A stretch of DNA of 42,259 nt, taken from positions 1 through 42,259 of IMG/VR virus record IMGVR_UViG_3300020180_000042; one strand, given 5' to 3'. This DNA is from a virus. The notes under the pieces were generated by a model, which had not been told where the DNA came from, did not search any database, and worked only from the letters and a program-made list of their open reading frames with translations. A program made the position numbers and the translations under genes. Positions 15,814 to 23,510 of the stretch are shown piece by piece. Within the stretch, counting starts at the first letter, position 1. The number at the start of each line of letters is the position of its first letter.

Positions 15814-17903
15814 TATTGTCCCCCTCTCATTACTTGCTGTATCATCTGCATTACTTCTTCGATTGGTGTCCCATTACGGATCAAGGCTAAAGCTTGCCCG
15901 ATTATATCGTCAGGCACTCCCATTTGTTTTAGTTGTGCTATGATCTGCTGATCTTCAGGCCCGCCACTTGTGGGCGGTGTTGGTAGCTGAGACTTATCCA
16001 TCTCTTGTTGGTGAGCTTGTTGATCGGCTTTCATCATTAGCTCCGGTGTGACTTGAGGTTGTTGTTGCTTCTCCTGTATGTCCATAGCGCGTTCAACTGG
16101 TGAAGTTGCTTGTGATGGTTGAAGCCCTACTTTTTGTTCAACTTGACGTTTGCCATCTTCGGGGAGGTCTTTGTAATTAACATTTATGTATTCTCTGGTG
16201 TCATCCTGGGGCTGGGCTAGGCGCTCTATTGCTTCTTTTTTGTCCTTGTCGGTCAGGATCAAATCTTTAGGATCGCCAACTCCAGAGGTGCTCACAATAG
16301 CGTTCCATAGCTCCATTTGCTTCTCGGGTGGGACAAGGGCTTTTAAGAAGTCAGTCTTAGCGAGCAAGGAGGTCAGTCCTTGGAGTGATTCTAGTTTCTT
16401 GATATCATCCTCAACCTTGGAGGTTGAAGCATCCACCTCGAATTTTAGCTTCTCAGTAGCGCTTGAGTAGTCAATCATCACTTTATTGTCTTCACTAAGT
16501 AAGCTGGGGTCGAACTTCCCATCTTCAATTAGCTTCCTTAACTTACGAGCTGTTTGCTCATCAAGCTGGAGTTCTTCCACTCCTTCACGCTCGGCAAAGA
16601 AGGTGTTTATAGCAGTTTCGCTCCAGCGCTCAAACCAAGTCTCAAACTGTTTACGAGTATAATTATCATCGACTGAAAGGTTAGCTCTACTGGCTTCCAC
16701 GCCCTGCGGTGTTTTAGAAAACCCAGGGTTTCCGACATCGGAACTAATACTTGTGTCGGGGGAAGCCAACAGATTAAGCATTTGCGATTTCATTAACCCG
16801 TAGTTATTAGGGAAGTTAGCTAATGCGGTAGTATCAACGACAAGTGGCTCGACAGTCGCGTTAGGATCACTACCAACATCAATGATAATGTTCGGTACAA
16901 ACTTAATTTTGTTCTTGGAGAAGTTGCCTCTCTTGATTAGAGGAGGGTTAAGTTGGAGGGCCCGGTTATACTGGTACATCTGCATTTCGCTATCCATCAA
17001 ATTCTGTAACCCACCAACTAACTCGATGATTGAGCGCCCCATCGGGTTAGATCCATCAATATCCCCATAGGCAAATGATACAGGCAACTCGCCCCGGGGA
17101 TCTTTGTTGTCTTTGGTTCGACAAACTGTCCCCTCATAGTCAGGCTTGGAGGCCGAGCCAGCGTTGTTCATGTGGAAGGTATAGAATTTTGCACCAACAC
17201 CACGTTGGAACCCAGTAATCAACTCCACACCACCAGCTTCGTCAACCTTCTGCATCCGCTCTGCCGGAGTTTTGGACTTCTCATCTTTACTAACCACAAT
17301 ATCTTTAATCTTTTTGAGCGCATCCACATCCCAAGTGCGATTCTTGGCTTCGATCTTTTCTTGTGTGTAGATTAGAGCGTCAATATCAGCAGTCTGCCAC
17401 CAGGAGCGTATGAAAATATATTTCGAGTCACTATCACTAAGTTTACCCGGCTGAAGGAACACATCTCCCCAGTATATTAAGCGGAGATCCGAGCAAAAGT
17501 ACCCATTATGCTCCACGAACGGGGCGTAAGTTGGGCAAAACCCAAAAGTCATGAAGCGCTCCACCACACTCCAGCACTTCTGCAAGAGGGCATAATCCTC
17601 ATTGGCATTGGGGATGATCTTATTATAATAAATAAACTCAGCTATTACGGCTAACCAATCTTCAGTAGCCGACTTAACCTTCCCGGTAGGAAGTTGCTGG
17701 ATGATTCGATGGGGGGTCTTACGAATAATTGAGGCTGTTGTGCCGTCAGTAGTCTTGGGGTATTCCTTGGGAATAGAGCTATGGGGTTTATTACTAGCGA
17801 TCCGTTCGTACTCAGGGAATCTGTCAGTTAATCCTTCGGTGTATTTCTTACTCGTCCGAAAGGTCTCTACAAGTGTTTCTGGTTTTAAAAACTGATAAGC
17901 CAT
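15813..17903 (-). CDS. Portal protein
   Basis: A 696-residue protein, a normal length for portals of short-tailed phages. Seen: a mixed alpha/beta body with FGFCPTYAPFVEHNGY and a wing-like region RSIIELVGGLQNLMDSEMQMYQYNRALQLNPPL, the usual portal core ending in a conserved Pro-Pro. A helical crown region follows (about 560-696), very rich in Gln and Met and ending EEVMQMIQQVMRGGQ. It lies downstream of the large terminase, as expected. The Gln-rich barrel tail may line the DNA channel inside the head. Confidence 0.88.
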   Translation of the reverse strand: MAYQFLKPETLVETFRTSKKYTEGLTDRFPEYERIASNKPHSSIPKEYPKTTDGTTASIIRKTPHRIIQQLPTGKVKSATEDWLAVIAEFIYYNKIIPNANEDYALLQKCWSVVERFMTFGFCPTYAPFVEHNGYFCSDLRLIYWGDVFLQPGKLSDSDSKYIFIRSWWQTADIDALIYTQEKIEAKNRTWDVDALKKIKDIVVSKDEKSKTPAERMQKVDEAGGVELITGFQRGVGAKFYTFHMNNAGSASKPDYEGTVCRTKDNKDPRGELPVSFAYGDIDGSNPMGRSIIELVGGLQNLMDSEMQMYQYNRALQLNPPLIKRGNFSKNKIKFVPNIIIDVGSDPNATVEPLVVDTTALANFPNNYGLMKSQMLNLLASPDTSISSDVGNPGFSKTPQGVEASRANLSVDDNYTRKQFETWFERWSETAINTFFAEREGVEELQLDEQTARKLRKLIEDGKFDPSLLSEDNKVMIDYSSATEKLKFEVDASTSKVEDDIKKLESLQGLTSLLAKTDFLKALVPPEKQMELWNAIVSTSGVGDPKDLILTDKDKKEAIERLAQPQDDTREYINVNYKDLPEDGKRQVEQKVGLQPSQATSPVERAMDIQEKQQQPQVTPELMMKADQQAHQQEMDKSQLPTPPTSGGPEDQQIIAQLKQMGVPDDIIGQALALIRNGTPIEEVMQMIQQVMRGGQ

Positions 17904-17952
17904 ATCTCCTTTTTCTGAGATCCTCTGGTATTGGTAACTCGTTTACGCTTTA

Positions 17953-18234
17953 TTATACAACAATGCAATAGTTTTTGATAATGAAATAACTGCCATCAAT
18001 GTTCTTTTTAGGGTACTTTATTATAAAAGCTGGTTCATAAGTTTGGTCATCCTCTATTATTAGACGACCTTCTTCCTTGAACTTTGTGATCTCCTGTGTG
18101 AAGCGGATATACTCTGTCATTTCTTCTTGAGCGTTCCGAACCTTAATCCTGATCCTGTAGTGTTTGGTAGTTTTGACTATCTTGGAATCAAAATAAGTTG
18201 TGAGAATAGAACGTTCAGTACCAAACTGCATCAT
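17953..18234 (-). CDS. Small protein of unknown function between terminase and portal
   Basis: A 93-residue beta-rich basic protein (KTTKHYRIRIKVRNAQEEM, then YFIIKNYCIVV at the C terminus). Its start overlaps the stop of the previous gene (ATGA). Not recognised; its position suggests an accessory to packaging or head assembly. Confidence 0.7.
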   Translation of the reverse strand: MMQFGTERSILTTYFDSKIVKTTKHYRIRIKVRNAQEEMTEYIRFTQEITKFKEEGRLIIEDDQTYEPAFIIKYPKKNIDGSYFIIKNYCIVV

Positions 18235-18434
18235 TCCTTGTCCTCCACAAATACTTCGCCAGGTCTATACATATAGACTTGTTGAGCCCAAACTTTGCCC
18301 TTGTGTTTGCGCATTATTTTGAGTTGGGTTCCATCGGGTTTGGGTTCTCCAAAAAATAACACCTCCCCAACATTCATTCTTTTTCTACCCTCCTTAGATA
18401 ACTCCGGTGTTAAGTCAATCCATTTCATGCCCAT
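18231..18434 (-). CDS. Small protein of unknown function after the large terminase
   Basis: A 67-residue basic protein with an SH3-like or small beta-barrel pattern (GEVLFFGEPKPDGTQLKIMRKHKGKVWAQQVYMY, seen in two parts). It overlaps the terminase end by 10 bp and the next start by 4 bp. Family not recognised. Confidence 0.7.
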   Translation of the reverse strand: MGMKWIDLTPELSKEGRKRMNVGEVLFFGEPKPDGTQLKIMRKHKGKVWAQQVYMYRPGEVFVEDKE

Positions 18435-19621
18435 AACCCCACAATGTTGCCACTCTTATATATTTTCTTTTCATCCTTGCTTGGGCGCATCGACTCCAAG
18501 CCATAACGGATAGCGTCCATTGCATCAGAGAAATCGTGATCGGGGGTGTCAATTACGAACCCTTCGCGATCAGTTTTCCACATGTAGTTCCTATAACTCT
18601 TTATAACATTTGTGGAACGCTTAGTAACACTCATGCGCTGTTCTTGTACCCATTGGATTCCCTGGTTACGACTACCTGCTCCCTTCTGAGCTCCAATAAT
18701 CTGCACTCCATACTCAAGCATCTCCGCGATGGACTTTGGCTCGGCGGAGTCTGCTATCACTAGAACACTGGTCAGCGCTGAGGAGTTGATGTAATCCGCC
18801 ACCTTACGGTTACTCATGTGGGTGCGATGGATCAACTCATCCACGACATACCCCCCATTATACGAATAGAGCGCTACTAAGGCGACTGGATCGTTGGCAT
18901 AACCAAAGTCTAGCCCGAGGCGTTCTAGTCTGGCTTCATGCGGCACTTTATCAATGATAGCCCAATCCTTATAAATTTTACCTTCCACTTCGCCGAGTTG
19001 CCCGAGCCCATAGACCTTCCACCAGCTCTTGTTGTGTTTGCGGGCTTCGATTGCTTTCACGATTTTCTCATCTAGAGCCTCATTATCCTTATAAGTTAGG
19101 GTGATGAAGTCGAGATCTTCAGCCCGGAACGGTAAAACTTCCGAGTAGAACCAAAACTCGTTGGTTGGATTCCAATCTAGCCAGATCTCTTGCTTGGTGC
19201 GAACTTCTAACTGATCAAAGGAATGATACGGACAGTTATTAGCCTCATTCATAAATAGGATATCACGCCGGGGCCCGCGTACCTTGTCGGGCGAGTCCAC
19301 CCCAAAGAACTCCATTTTCACATTAGGCCCGAAGTTGTAGCTAAAATCAGTCCTATTATACTGAAACTCCTTAAAGTATCCATGTCCCTCCATGATATTT
19401 ATAAAATCTCGCATCGCACCACGTTTAAGGTGAGGCAATGATTCTGACACAACTGAAACTAGCAACTGTTCATTCTTGTTAGCTGCTATCTGGCACTTGT
19501 CTATTAGAATTAAAAGAATCGAAATTGTTTTCGAGGCCGAGGTTCCGCCGGCTACGGCTTTGATTCGCTTCTTTAGTGCTAAAAGTTTATTTGTTCCTGT
19601 TACAGCTTTGTACTCACCCAC
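18425..19621 (-). CDS. terL: Terminase large subunit (ATPase and nuclease)
   Basis: A 398-residue protein read from the GTG at 19621 (AAGGAG 6 nt upstream); a TTG one codon earlier is possible. Walker A is AGGTSASKT (24-32). Walker B is DILFMNEAN (120-128), with Asn-Glu in place of Asp-Glu. The RNase H-like nuclease follows: LDFGYANDP (Asp238), VLVIADSAEPKS (Asp291) and DHDFSDAMDAIRYGL near 361-375. It cuts and pumps DNA into the procapsid at the portal. It is short compared with most large terminases but has every core motif. The promoter at 19642-19664 lies directly upstream. Confidence 0.95.
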   Translation of the reverse strand: MGEYKAVTGTNKLLALKKRIKAVAGGTSASKTISILLILIDKCQIAANKNEQLLVSVVSESLPHLKRGAMRDFINIMEGHGYFKEFQYNRTDFSYNFGPNVKMEFFGVDSPDKVRGPRRDILFMNEANNCPYHSFDQLEVRTKQEIWLDWNPTNEFWFYSEVLPFRAEDLDFITLTYKDNEALDEKIVKAIEARKHNKSWWKVYGLGQLGEVEGKIYKDWAIIDKVPHEARLERLGLDFGYANDPVALVALYSYNGGYVVDELIHRTHMSNRKVADYINSSALTSVLVIADSAEPKSIAEMLEYGVQIIGAQKGAGSRNQGIQWVQEQRMSVTKRSTNVIKSYRNYMWKTDREGFVIDTPDHDFSDAMDAIRYGLESMRPSKDEKKIYKSGNIVGLWA

Positions 19622-19641
19622 CAAGGACTCCTTTTGTTTCT

Positions 19642-19664
19642 ATTATACCATTACCTAATCGTGT
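19642..19664 (-). promoter_or_regulatory. Extended -10 promoter for the large terminase
   Basis: Minus strand TGGTATAAT (TATAAT at 19642-19647) with no good -35 box. AATGGTATAATAGAAACAAA here matches AATGGTATAATAGATACAAA at the small terminase, with one difference in 20. The 18-bp repeats directly upstream could be activator or repressor sites. Confidence 0.6.
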
Positions 19665-19704
19665 AGCGATAACTAATCGTGTAGCGATAACTAATCGTGT
19701 ATAA
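19655..19704. repeat. Tandem 18-bp iterons
   Basis: CTAATCGTGTAGCGATAA occurs at 19655-19672 and 19673-19690, then a third partial copy begins at 19691. They sit directly upstream of the terminase -10 box and may bind a regulator or an initiator. Confidence 0.8.
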
Positions 19705-20022
19705 CTACACGCGCGTAACATTATATTTTACAGGGTGTATGCCCTCTCGGTGTGCTATCGATACAATGGGTACTTTTGTCAATAGCCAACAGGTTAGATC
19801 GTACAATTAGCCTGTAATACCATACCTATAATTGGTATAACCCCCTGTTTTCTGGCACTTTCTCGGTTAGCGTGTGTTAGTTATTACGTTATATCTAGCC
19901 ATTACCTTACGGAATAGGGTTAAGACGGGGATATCTATAGTGGGGGGGACAGGGCAAGCTACACCTTATATGAAGACATCCTAGAGACTCCTTATTGGGA
20001 TTCAAAGGGGGGGTGGGTATAT

Positions 20023-20055
20023 CTGTTGGATCTGGTAGCCGGAGCTACCCAACAG
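20023..20055. repeat. Strong hairpin or cruciform
   Basis: Inner arms GGTAGC (20034-20039) and GCTACC (20044-20049) around CGGA; outer arms CTGTTG (20023-20028) and CAACAG (20050-20055), with a 5-nt bulge GATCT on one side. Without a T run on either strand it is not a clear terminator. Confidence 0.65.
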
Positions 20056-20116
20056 GTATGTATAGAAGAGATGGGGTCTTAATACCCTGATCATAGGCTC
20101 CCCTAACCTGTTAACT

Positions 20117-20144
20117 ATGTCGCACAATATACAATGTGCGACAT
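20117..20144. promoter_or_regulatory. Palindromic operator-like site
   Basis: ATGTCGCACA and TGTGCGACAT form perfect 10-bp arms around an 8-nt spacer. One half with flank, CTATGTCGCACAATATAC (20115-20132), recurs exactly at 27790-27807, upstream of an early promoter. A shared DNA-binding protein is the simplest reading. Confidence 0.65.
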
Positions 20145-20175
20145 GCTACACGCGTTATGTGGTTGTATGGTTAAA

Positions 20176-20268
20176 CGATTGTAAGAGGTCATAAGGGATT
20201 GTAAGAGATTGTAAGAGGTTATAAACGATAGTAAGTGAGTTGTAAGTGAGGTTATAAGGGGTTATAGG
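20176..20268. repeat. Iteron-like repeats around TGTAAGAG and GGTTATAAG
   Basis: Five TGTAAG(A/T)G-like units and four GGT(T/C)ATA(A/G) units alternate. The irregular spacing and A+T richness resemble origin iterons. Confidence 0.6.
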
Positions 20269-20293
20269 GAGTTAGGGGTATCAGTTATATATT

Positions 20294-20755
20294 CTATTGC
20301 TTATCTACTACTTCAGCCTTAATTGAACTACCACCGAGTATTGGTTGAACTATATTTACTGTTGTACCTGCCTTATTACCTTTAAGACCTAGTATCTCTG
20401 ATAATATCTCGTAGGCTTTGAGATTAGTATCTGCCGGTGATCGGCTATCTATATCCTTATTTGTTGCTAGTTGATAAATGCCCTGTTTAATATGTTCTGT
20501 GTCTAAATTAAGCCGGTCAATGTATTCCGATAGCCAATGGGGTGCTAAATGAGTGATATTAGCGCTGTATGACTTAGAGAAGCCGGCTTTTAGTCCACTT
20601 CTATAGGCATTTCCAAAGGTTTCTGATGTCGGAGTGAGCCAGAACTCCATCATCGCTCGTTGGCGTTTGTTGCCTTTCCATAATGCTACAGCTTGTTGTT
20701 TCTCCGTGTCGGTTAAGGCTTCTTTGCCCACCTTCAAGAGTTTGTTTGTTGCCAT
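20294..20755 (-). CDS. terS: Terminase small subunit
   Basis: A 153-residue protein. The N-terminal half has a helix-turn-helix pattern (SETFGNAYRSGLKAGFSKSY then HLAPHWLSEYI), as in small terminases that recognise phage DNA and load the large subunit. A middle helical oligomerisation region and a flexible C-terminal tail (VQPILGGSSIKAEVVDKQ) follow. It is the first gene of the late operon, behind a promoter with phased upstream repeats, and is parted from terL by the non-coding region. Confidence 0.85.
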   Translation of the reverse strand: MATNKLLKVGKEALTDTEKQQAVALWKGNKRQRAMMEFWLTPTSETFGNAYRSGLKAGFSKSYSANITHLAPHWLSEYIDRLNLDTEHIKQGIYQLATNKDIDSRSPADTNLKAYEILSEILGLKGNKAGTTVNIVQPILGGSSIKAEVVDKQ

Positions 20756-20773
20756 CCTTAGTCCTTTGTATCT

Positions 20774-20838
20774 ATTATACCATTGAATACCCTTAATTAC
20801 CCCTTAAATTACCCCTTAATTTACCCTTAAATACCTTG
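20774..20838 (-). promoter_or_regulatory. Late-operon promoter with helically phased upstream repeats
   Basis: An extended -10 TGGTATAAT (TATAAT at 20774-20779) lacks a -35 consensus. Upstream on the minus strand, TTAAGGGGTAA-type units recur with centres near 20792, 20803, 20815 and 20826, plus a weaker one near 20835, at steps of 9-12 bp. One helical turn apart, they would put a bound factor on one face of the DNA. Confidence 0.6.
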
Positions 20839-20851
20839 AATTCTGCTCCCC
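20835..20851. repeat. Inverted repeat, left arm, beside the ParB-like gene
   Basis: CTTGAATTCTGCTCCCC; its exact reverse complement is at 21621-21637. The two 17-bp arms bracket the ParB-like gene. Confidence 0.85.
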
Positions 20852-20856
20852 AGTTA

Positions 20857-21594
20857 TTACATTACCTTAGTTGAGAAATATATTTGTTTGTTACTTAAAC
20901 AGTTGTAGTTGTAGATCTCCTCGATAGCTCTTAAGTACGCGCCCTTGCTGTCGAATGGTAACAAGGTTTGCTTGGCAAATGGTGTCTCTAGCCGAGTTAG
21001 AAACCACTTCCAATCAAATTTGGGGGTATTCAAAGCTACTAGGATAGCTTCAGCGAAGCCTTTGCGCTTATAGTCCACATAATATTCTTGACACTCCATT
21101 AGTCTTCCGAGGTTCTTCTCGGCGTCTTTTAGATCACCTACCCTAAATAGCCCGTTACGGAACATTGTGACGGTTGGAAAGACTCCAGATCCGGCTAGGT
21201 AAGCTACTATAATGTTGTGTCCGAATGGATAATTCTCCACAACATTTAGGTAAACCTTATAGTCCGTACTGCCGTTCTCGGCGTACGAATGAGCGTAGTC
21301 CTTGGGTGTCCAGGTTTTAACTAATGAGTTAAGTTTCTGGGCATCCTCGAGCTTTAGCCCGGTATGTTCGATGAAGTAGACTGGTAGTTCGAGGATCTTG
21401 AGCGCTTCTAAGCGATGTTGACCGTCGATTACTTGCCAATCCTCATTTACTAAAATTGGATTGTATTTGATTGCTTCAGTGTTCTCTTTGTATGCCCCTA
21501 CGAGTCGATTGATATGAGCTTTATTGATGTCTCTGTTGCCTCTGATTGTCTTGAACTTTGAATAGTCCACTGACGATTGTATAGCTGTTGACAT
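20857..21594 (-). CDS. ParB/Srx-like domain protein
   Basis: A 245-residue protein. An N-terminal ParB-like nuclease/NTP-binding domain shows NPILVNEDWQVIDGQHRLEALKIL (45-68), where IDGQHRLEA matches the conserved core of the ParB/sulfiredoxin superfamily. The rest is helical. I chose the ATG at 21594 (AAGGAG upstream) rather than the reading from 21636, which would start inside the inverted repeat. Such proteins in phages act in DNA binding, nicking or regulation. It is the last gene before the late operon and has its own promoter at 21654-21682. Confidence 0.85.
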   Translation of the reverse strand: MSTAIQSSVDYSKFKTIRGNRDINKAHINRLVGAYKENTEAIKYNPILVNEDWQVIDGQHRLEALKILELPVYFIEHTGLKLEDAQKLNSLVKTWTPKDYAHSYAENGSTDYKVYLNVVENYPFGHNIIVAYLAGSGVFPTVTMFRNGLFRVGDLKDAEKNLGRLMECQEYYVDYKRKGFAEAILVALNTPKFDWKWFLTRLETPFAKQTLLPFDSKGAYLRAIEEIYNYNCLSNKQIYFSTKVM

Positions 21595-21620
21595 TATAAT
21601 TGTCTCCTTTTTCTTTAGTA

Positions 21621-21637
21621 GGGGAGCAGAATTCAAG
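21621..21637. repeat. Inverted repeat, right arm, beside the ParB-like gene
   Basis: GGGGAGCAGAATTCAAG, the reverse complement of 20835-20851. It lies in the 5' leader of the gene, so in RNA the two arms could pair across the whole coding region. Confidence 0.85.
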
Positions 21638-21653
21638 TTGTTAAGGTAGTTCT

Positions 21654-21682
21654 ATTATACACTGTACGCTCTGTTCAGTCTA
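21654..21682 (-). promoter_or_regulatory. Promoter for the ParB-like gene
   Basis: TAGACT (21677-21682), 17-nt spacer, TATAAT (21654-21659) on the minus strand. It overlaps the 3' end of the zinc-finger gene. Confidence 0.6.
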
Positions 21683-22271
21683 GCTTCTTTTTGTTGGCCG
21701 GTGATAACTCTCGGGCCCAAGCCCATTGCTTCTTGAGCCGGGCAATAGTCTGCTCTGAGCGCTGGTAGTTGTGGCTCTCCCCGGGCTTGAACCAGTGTTT
21801 CTGACCATTCTTAAGGTTCTCGATTGTGCCATTATCTCTAGTGTGTTCAGCCATATTCTCCCGGTCATCCGGCATTAGTTGGCCGCGTTTAACATCTAGC
21901 CCAAACTCTATTCGGTACTCCCGGGCTGTCATAGCGTGCGAGTTGAATACATGTCTCCCGACCCGGCGGAAGCGCTTGCCACAGATCTCGCACTTGATTC
22001 CGACTCCACCGTGATCCTTGTACCACCGGTGTTTTTGCCAACAGGCGCTGGAACAAAAATCCTTCTTCTTGTTGACTCTATTGGTAGGTTCACCACACTC
22101 AACGCAAGAACTTCCGGACTGTTCATATTCTGGCTCCCCACAAAAGTAGGCACAGGCTAGGGGTAGTCCAAGCTCCTTAGCTTCGGCTTCCAGCTTTTTA
22201 GTAACTCGCCTATCACAATCTGGTTTATGTTCGGTACTTGCACAAAATGTTATGTCTTTGTAACAAAGCAT
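21675..22271 (-). CDS. Multi-zinc-finger protein with a Ros/MucR-like finger
   Basis: A 198-residue protein. Residues 94-125 (C94, C97, H107, H112, then MTAREYRIEFGL) match the Ros/MucR zinc-finger pattern, which ends in a conserved EYR..FGL. Before it, C56/C59 with C73/C77 form a second treble-clef-like finger, and an N-terminal Cys/His cluster (C3, C10, C19) precedes that. The tail is basic, with KHWFKPGESHNY. Ros/MucR proteins bind DNA and regulate; this could be an early regulator or an HNH-like accessory. It overlaps its upstream neighbour by one base (TAATG). Confidence 0.75.
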   Translation of the reverse strand: MLCYKDITFCASTEHKPDCDRRVTKKLEAEAKELGLPLACAYFCGEPEYEQSGSSCVECGEPTNRVNKKKDFCSSACWQKHRWYKDHGGVGIKCEICGKRFRRVGRHVFNSHAMTAREYRIEFGLDVKRGQLMPDDRENMAEHTRDNGTIENLKNGQKHWFKPGESHNYQRSEQTIARLKKQWAWARELSPANKKKLD

Positions 22272-22672
22272 TATTTTACTTCCTCCTTTTTCTTTATAGC
22301 TGCGGGTTGATAGGTTAAGACAGGAACAAAACCATCAGCCCAAAAGTCAGAAAGTTCGGGGTCAAAGCCTGAACTACCATTGTAGTAAACTCTAGCACCA
22401 AAAATGTTTTCTTCTGTGTAAGCTTTTAAGTCCGTTATGCCGTGACATTCAATAGGTATCTCTACTTTAGTGATGTTGTGACGGAGTTTGAACTGCCAAC
22501 GCCCTTCATCATCCTGTAAATGTAGGTTTATAATCTCAATATCTTTATACCCCTCATTTAGCAAAGGTTTGTAGAACCACTTATAGACATTGATACGAGC
22601 CTGTTCTTCTGTATTTTCCCACGCTTCACCTGTGGCAATACCACCACTACCAGGGTTTATTAAAAATCCCAT
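22271..22672 (-). CDS. Unknown protein
   Basis: A 133-residue protein with Trp/Tyr-rich alternating strands (INVYKWFYKPLL, RWQFKLRHNITKVEIPIE) and a Lys/Glu-rich tail. It starts 2 bp after the exonuclease gene and ends overlapping the zinc-finger gene, so it is cotranslated with both. Family not recognised. Confidence 0.75.
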   Translation of the reverse strand: MGFLINPGSGGIATGEAWENTEEQARINVYKWFYKPLLNEGYKDIEIINLHLQDDEGRWQFKLRHNITKVEIPIECHGITDLKAYTEENIFGARVYYNGSSGFDPELSDFWADGFVPVLTYQPAAIKKKEEVK

Positions 22673-22673
22673 C

Positions 22674-23510
22674 TTATTTATCCTCCTCGATTAGCTTATT
22701 TATGCCACAATCCACATAGCCCTTTTTGTACGCTTCTGCAATCAGTTCTTCTATAGCTTTGGTGGCTTCGTTAAAGCCAGCCTTATATCCTTTTCGGTGG
22801 GGTATGTGGCACTGGCAAGTTTCTTTCAACTGGAAAGGATTGCGGCACGCCGATATAGCTTTTAGTGCGTCCGCTCTGCCATCAAAATGTTCGTCTCTCA
22901 TAGCACATTTGTCACAGCACTCACCGCTCTGGCTGGCTGTCCAGCCACTATCAAAGTTAACATTAGTTATCTCCCCTATAGTCTTATTAGCTTGGGGTTT
23001 GGGCGAGTTTTTCTGTTGCTTTGCTAACGCCAGTATCTTTTCAAAGGCCTCGACGTTGCCCATAGCGTCATTGACTGGATTGTGGTCATGAACAGTTTTA
23101 CGCCATCGCTTCCATTCTTGGGTATTGCTGAAATTGTTGACAACTCCTGCATAGAAGTCGCTAATACGACGTCCAGAGTGTCCGAATGGGTTTTGTAGCC
23201 CCGCTCGGTCAAACATACCTGAAATCCATTGCCAGTCGTAGGCTACATTATCACTAACAAATATTGGTCGACTCTTACCCCCAACGCCTTCAAGCCACGC
23301 TAGGAACTTCTGTGCTACTTCAAGGTCATCTGCTACTCTTTCGCCAACAATACTAATAGCAGGGTTCTCTGGGTCTGGGGTGGCTTCAAACAAACGCCCA
23401 TAAAACGTCTCTTTGGTGTCGTACTTAACTGCACAAAATTCGGTCATTACACCATTCACAGGACTAGTACCTCTTGCTTCACAGTCTACAAATATGTAAT
23501 TACTCATCAT
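22674..23510 (-). CDS. DnaQ-like (DEDDh) 3'-5' exonuclease fused to a Cys-rich tail
   Basis: A 278-residue protein. Exo I is VDCEARG (Asp9, Glu11), Exo II is SDNVAYDWQW (86-95), and Exo III is HDHNPVNDA (His143, Asp148), so all catalytic positions of the DEDDh family appear present. Residues about 170-278 are an added module with TIGEI, CCDKC, CQCH and IEELIAEA. Pieces of this module recur in the small genes at 23510-23818, 24301-24597 and 24934-25110. It may act on DNA ends or RNA in phage replication or host nucleic-acid breakdown. The tail could be a zinc-binding docking domain. Confidence 0.85.
   Translation of the reverse strand: MMSNYIFVDCEARGTSPVNGVMTEFCAVKYDTKETFYGRLFEATPDPENPAISIVGERVADDLEVAQKFLAWLEGVGGKSRPIFVSDNVAYDWQWISGMFDRAGLQNPFGHSGRRISDFYAGVVNNFSNTQEWKRWRKTVHDHNPVNDAMGNVEAFEKILALAKQQKNSPKPQANKTIGEITNVNFDSGWTASQSGECCDKCAMRDEHFDGRADALKAISACRNPFQLKETCQCHIPHRKGYKAGFNEATKAIEELIAEAYKKGYVDCGINKLIEEDK

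Larger units (their letters stand above)
19622..20293. other. Structured 672-bp non-coding region between the two terminase genes
   Basis: No gene is supported here. It holds 18-bp direct repeats (19655-19704), an inverted repeat CGTGTA-taac-TACACG (19696-19711), a hairpin with arms CAGGTTA and TAGCCTG (19788-19812), ATACC/GGTAT arms around a TATAATT core near 19831, two G-tract stretches (near 19941 and 20007), a strong hairpin (20023-20055), a 10-bp-arm palindrome (20117-20144) and iteron-like repeats (20176-20268). This is the likely place for a replication origin, a packaging (cos or pac) site, or both. Confidence 0.6.
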
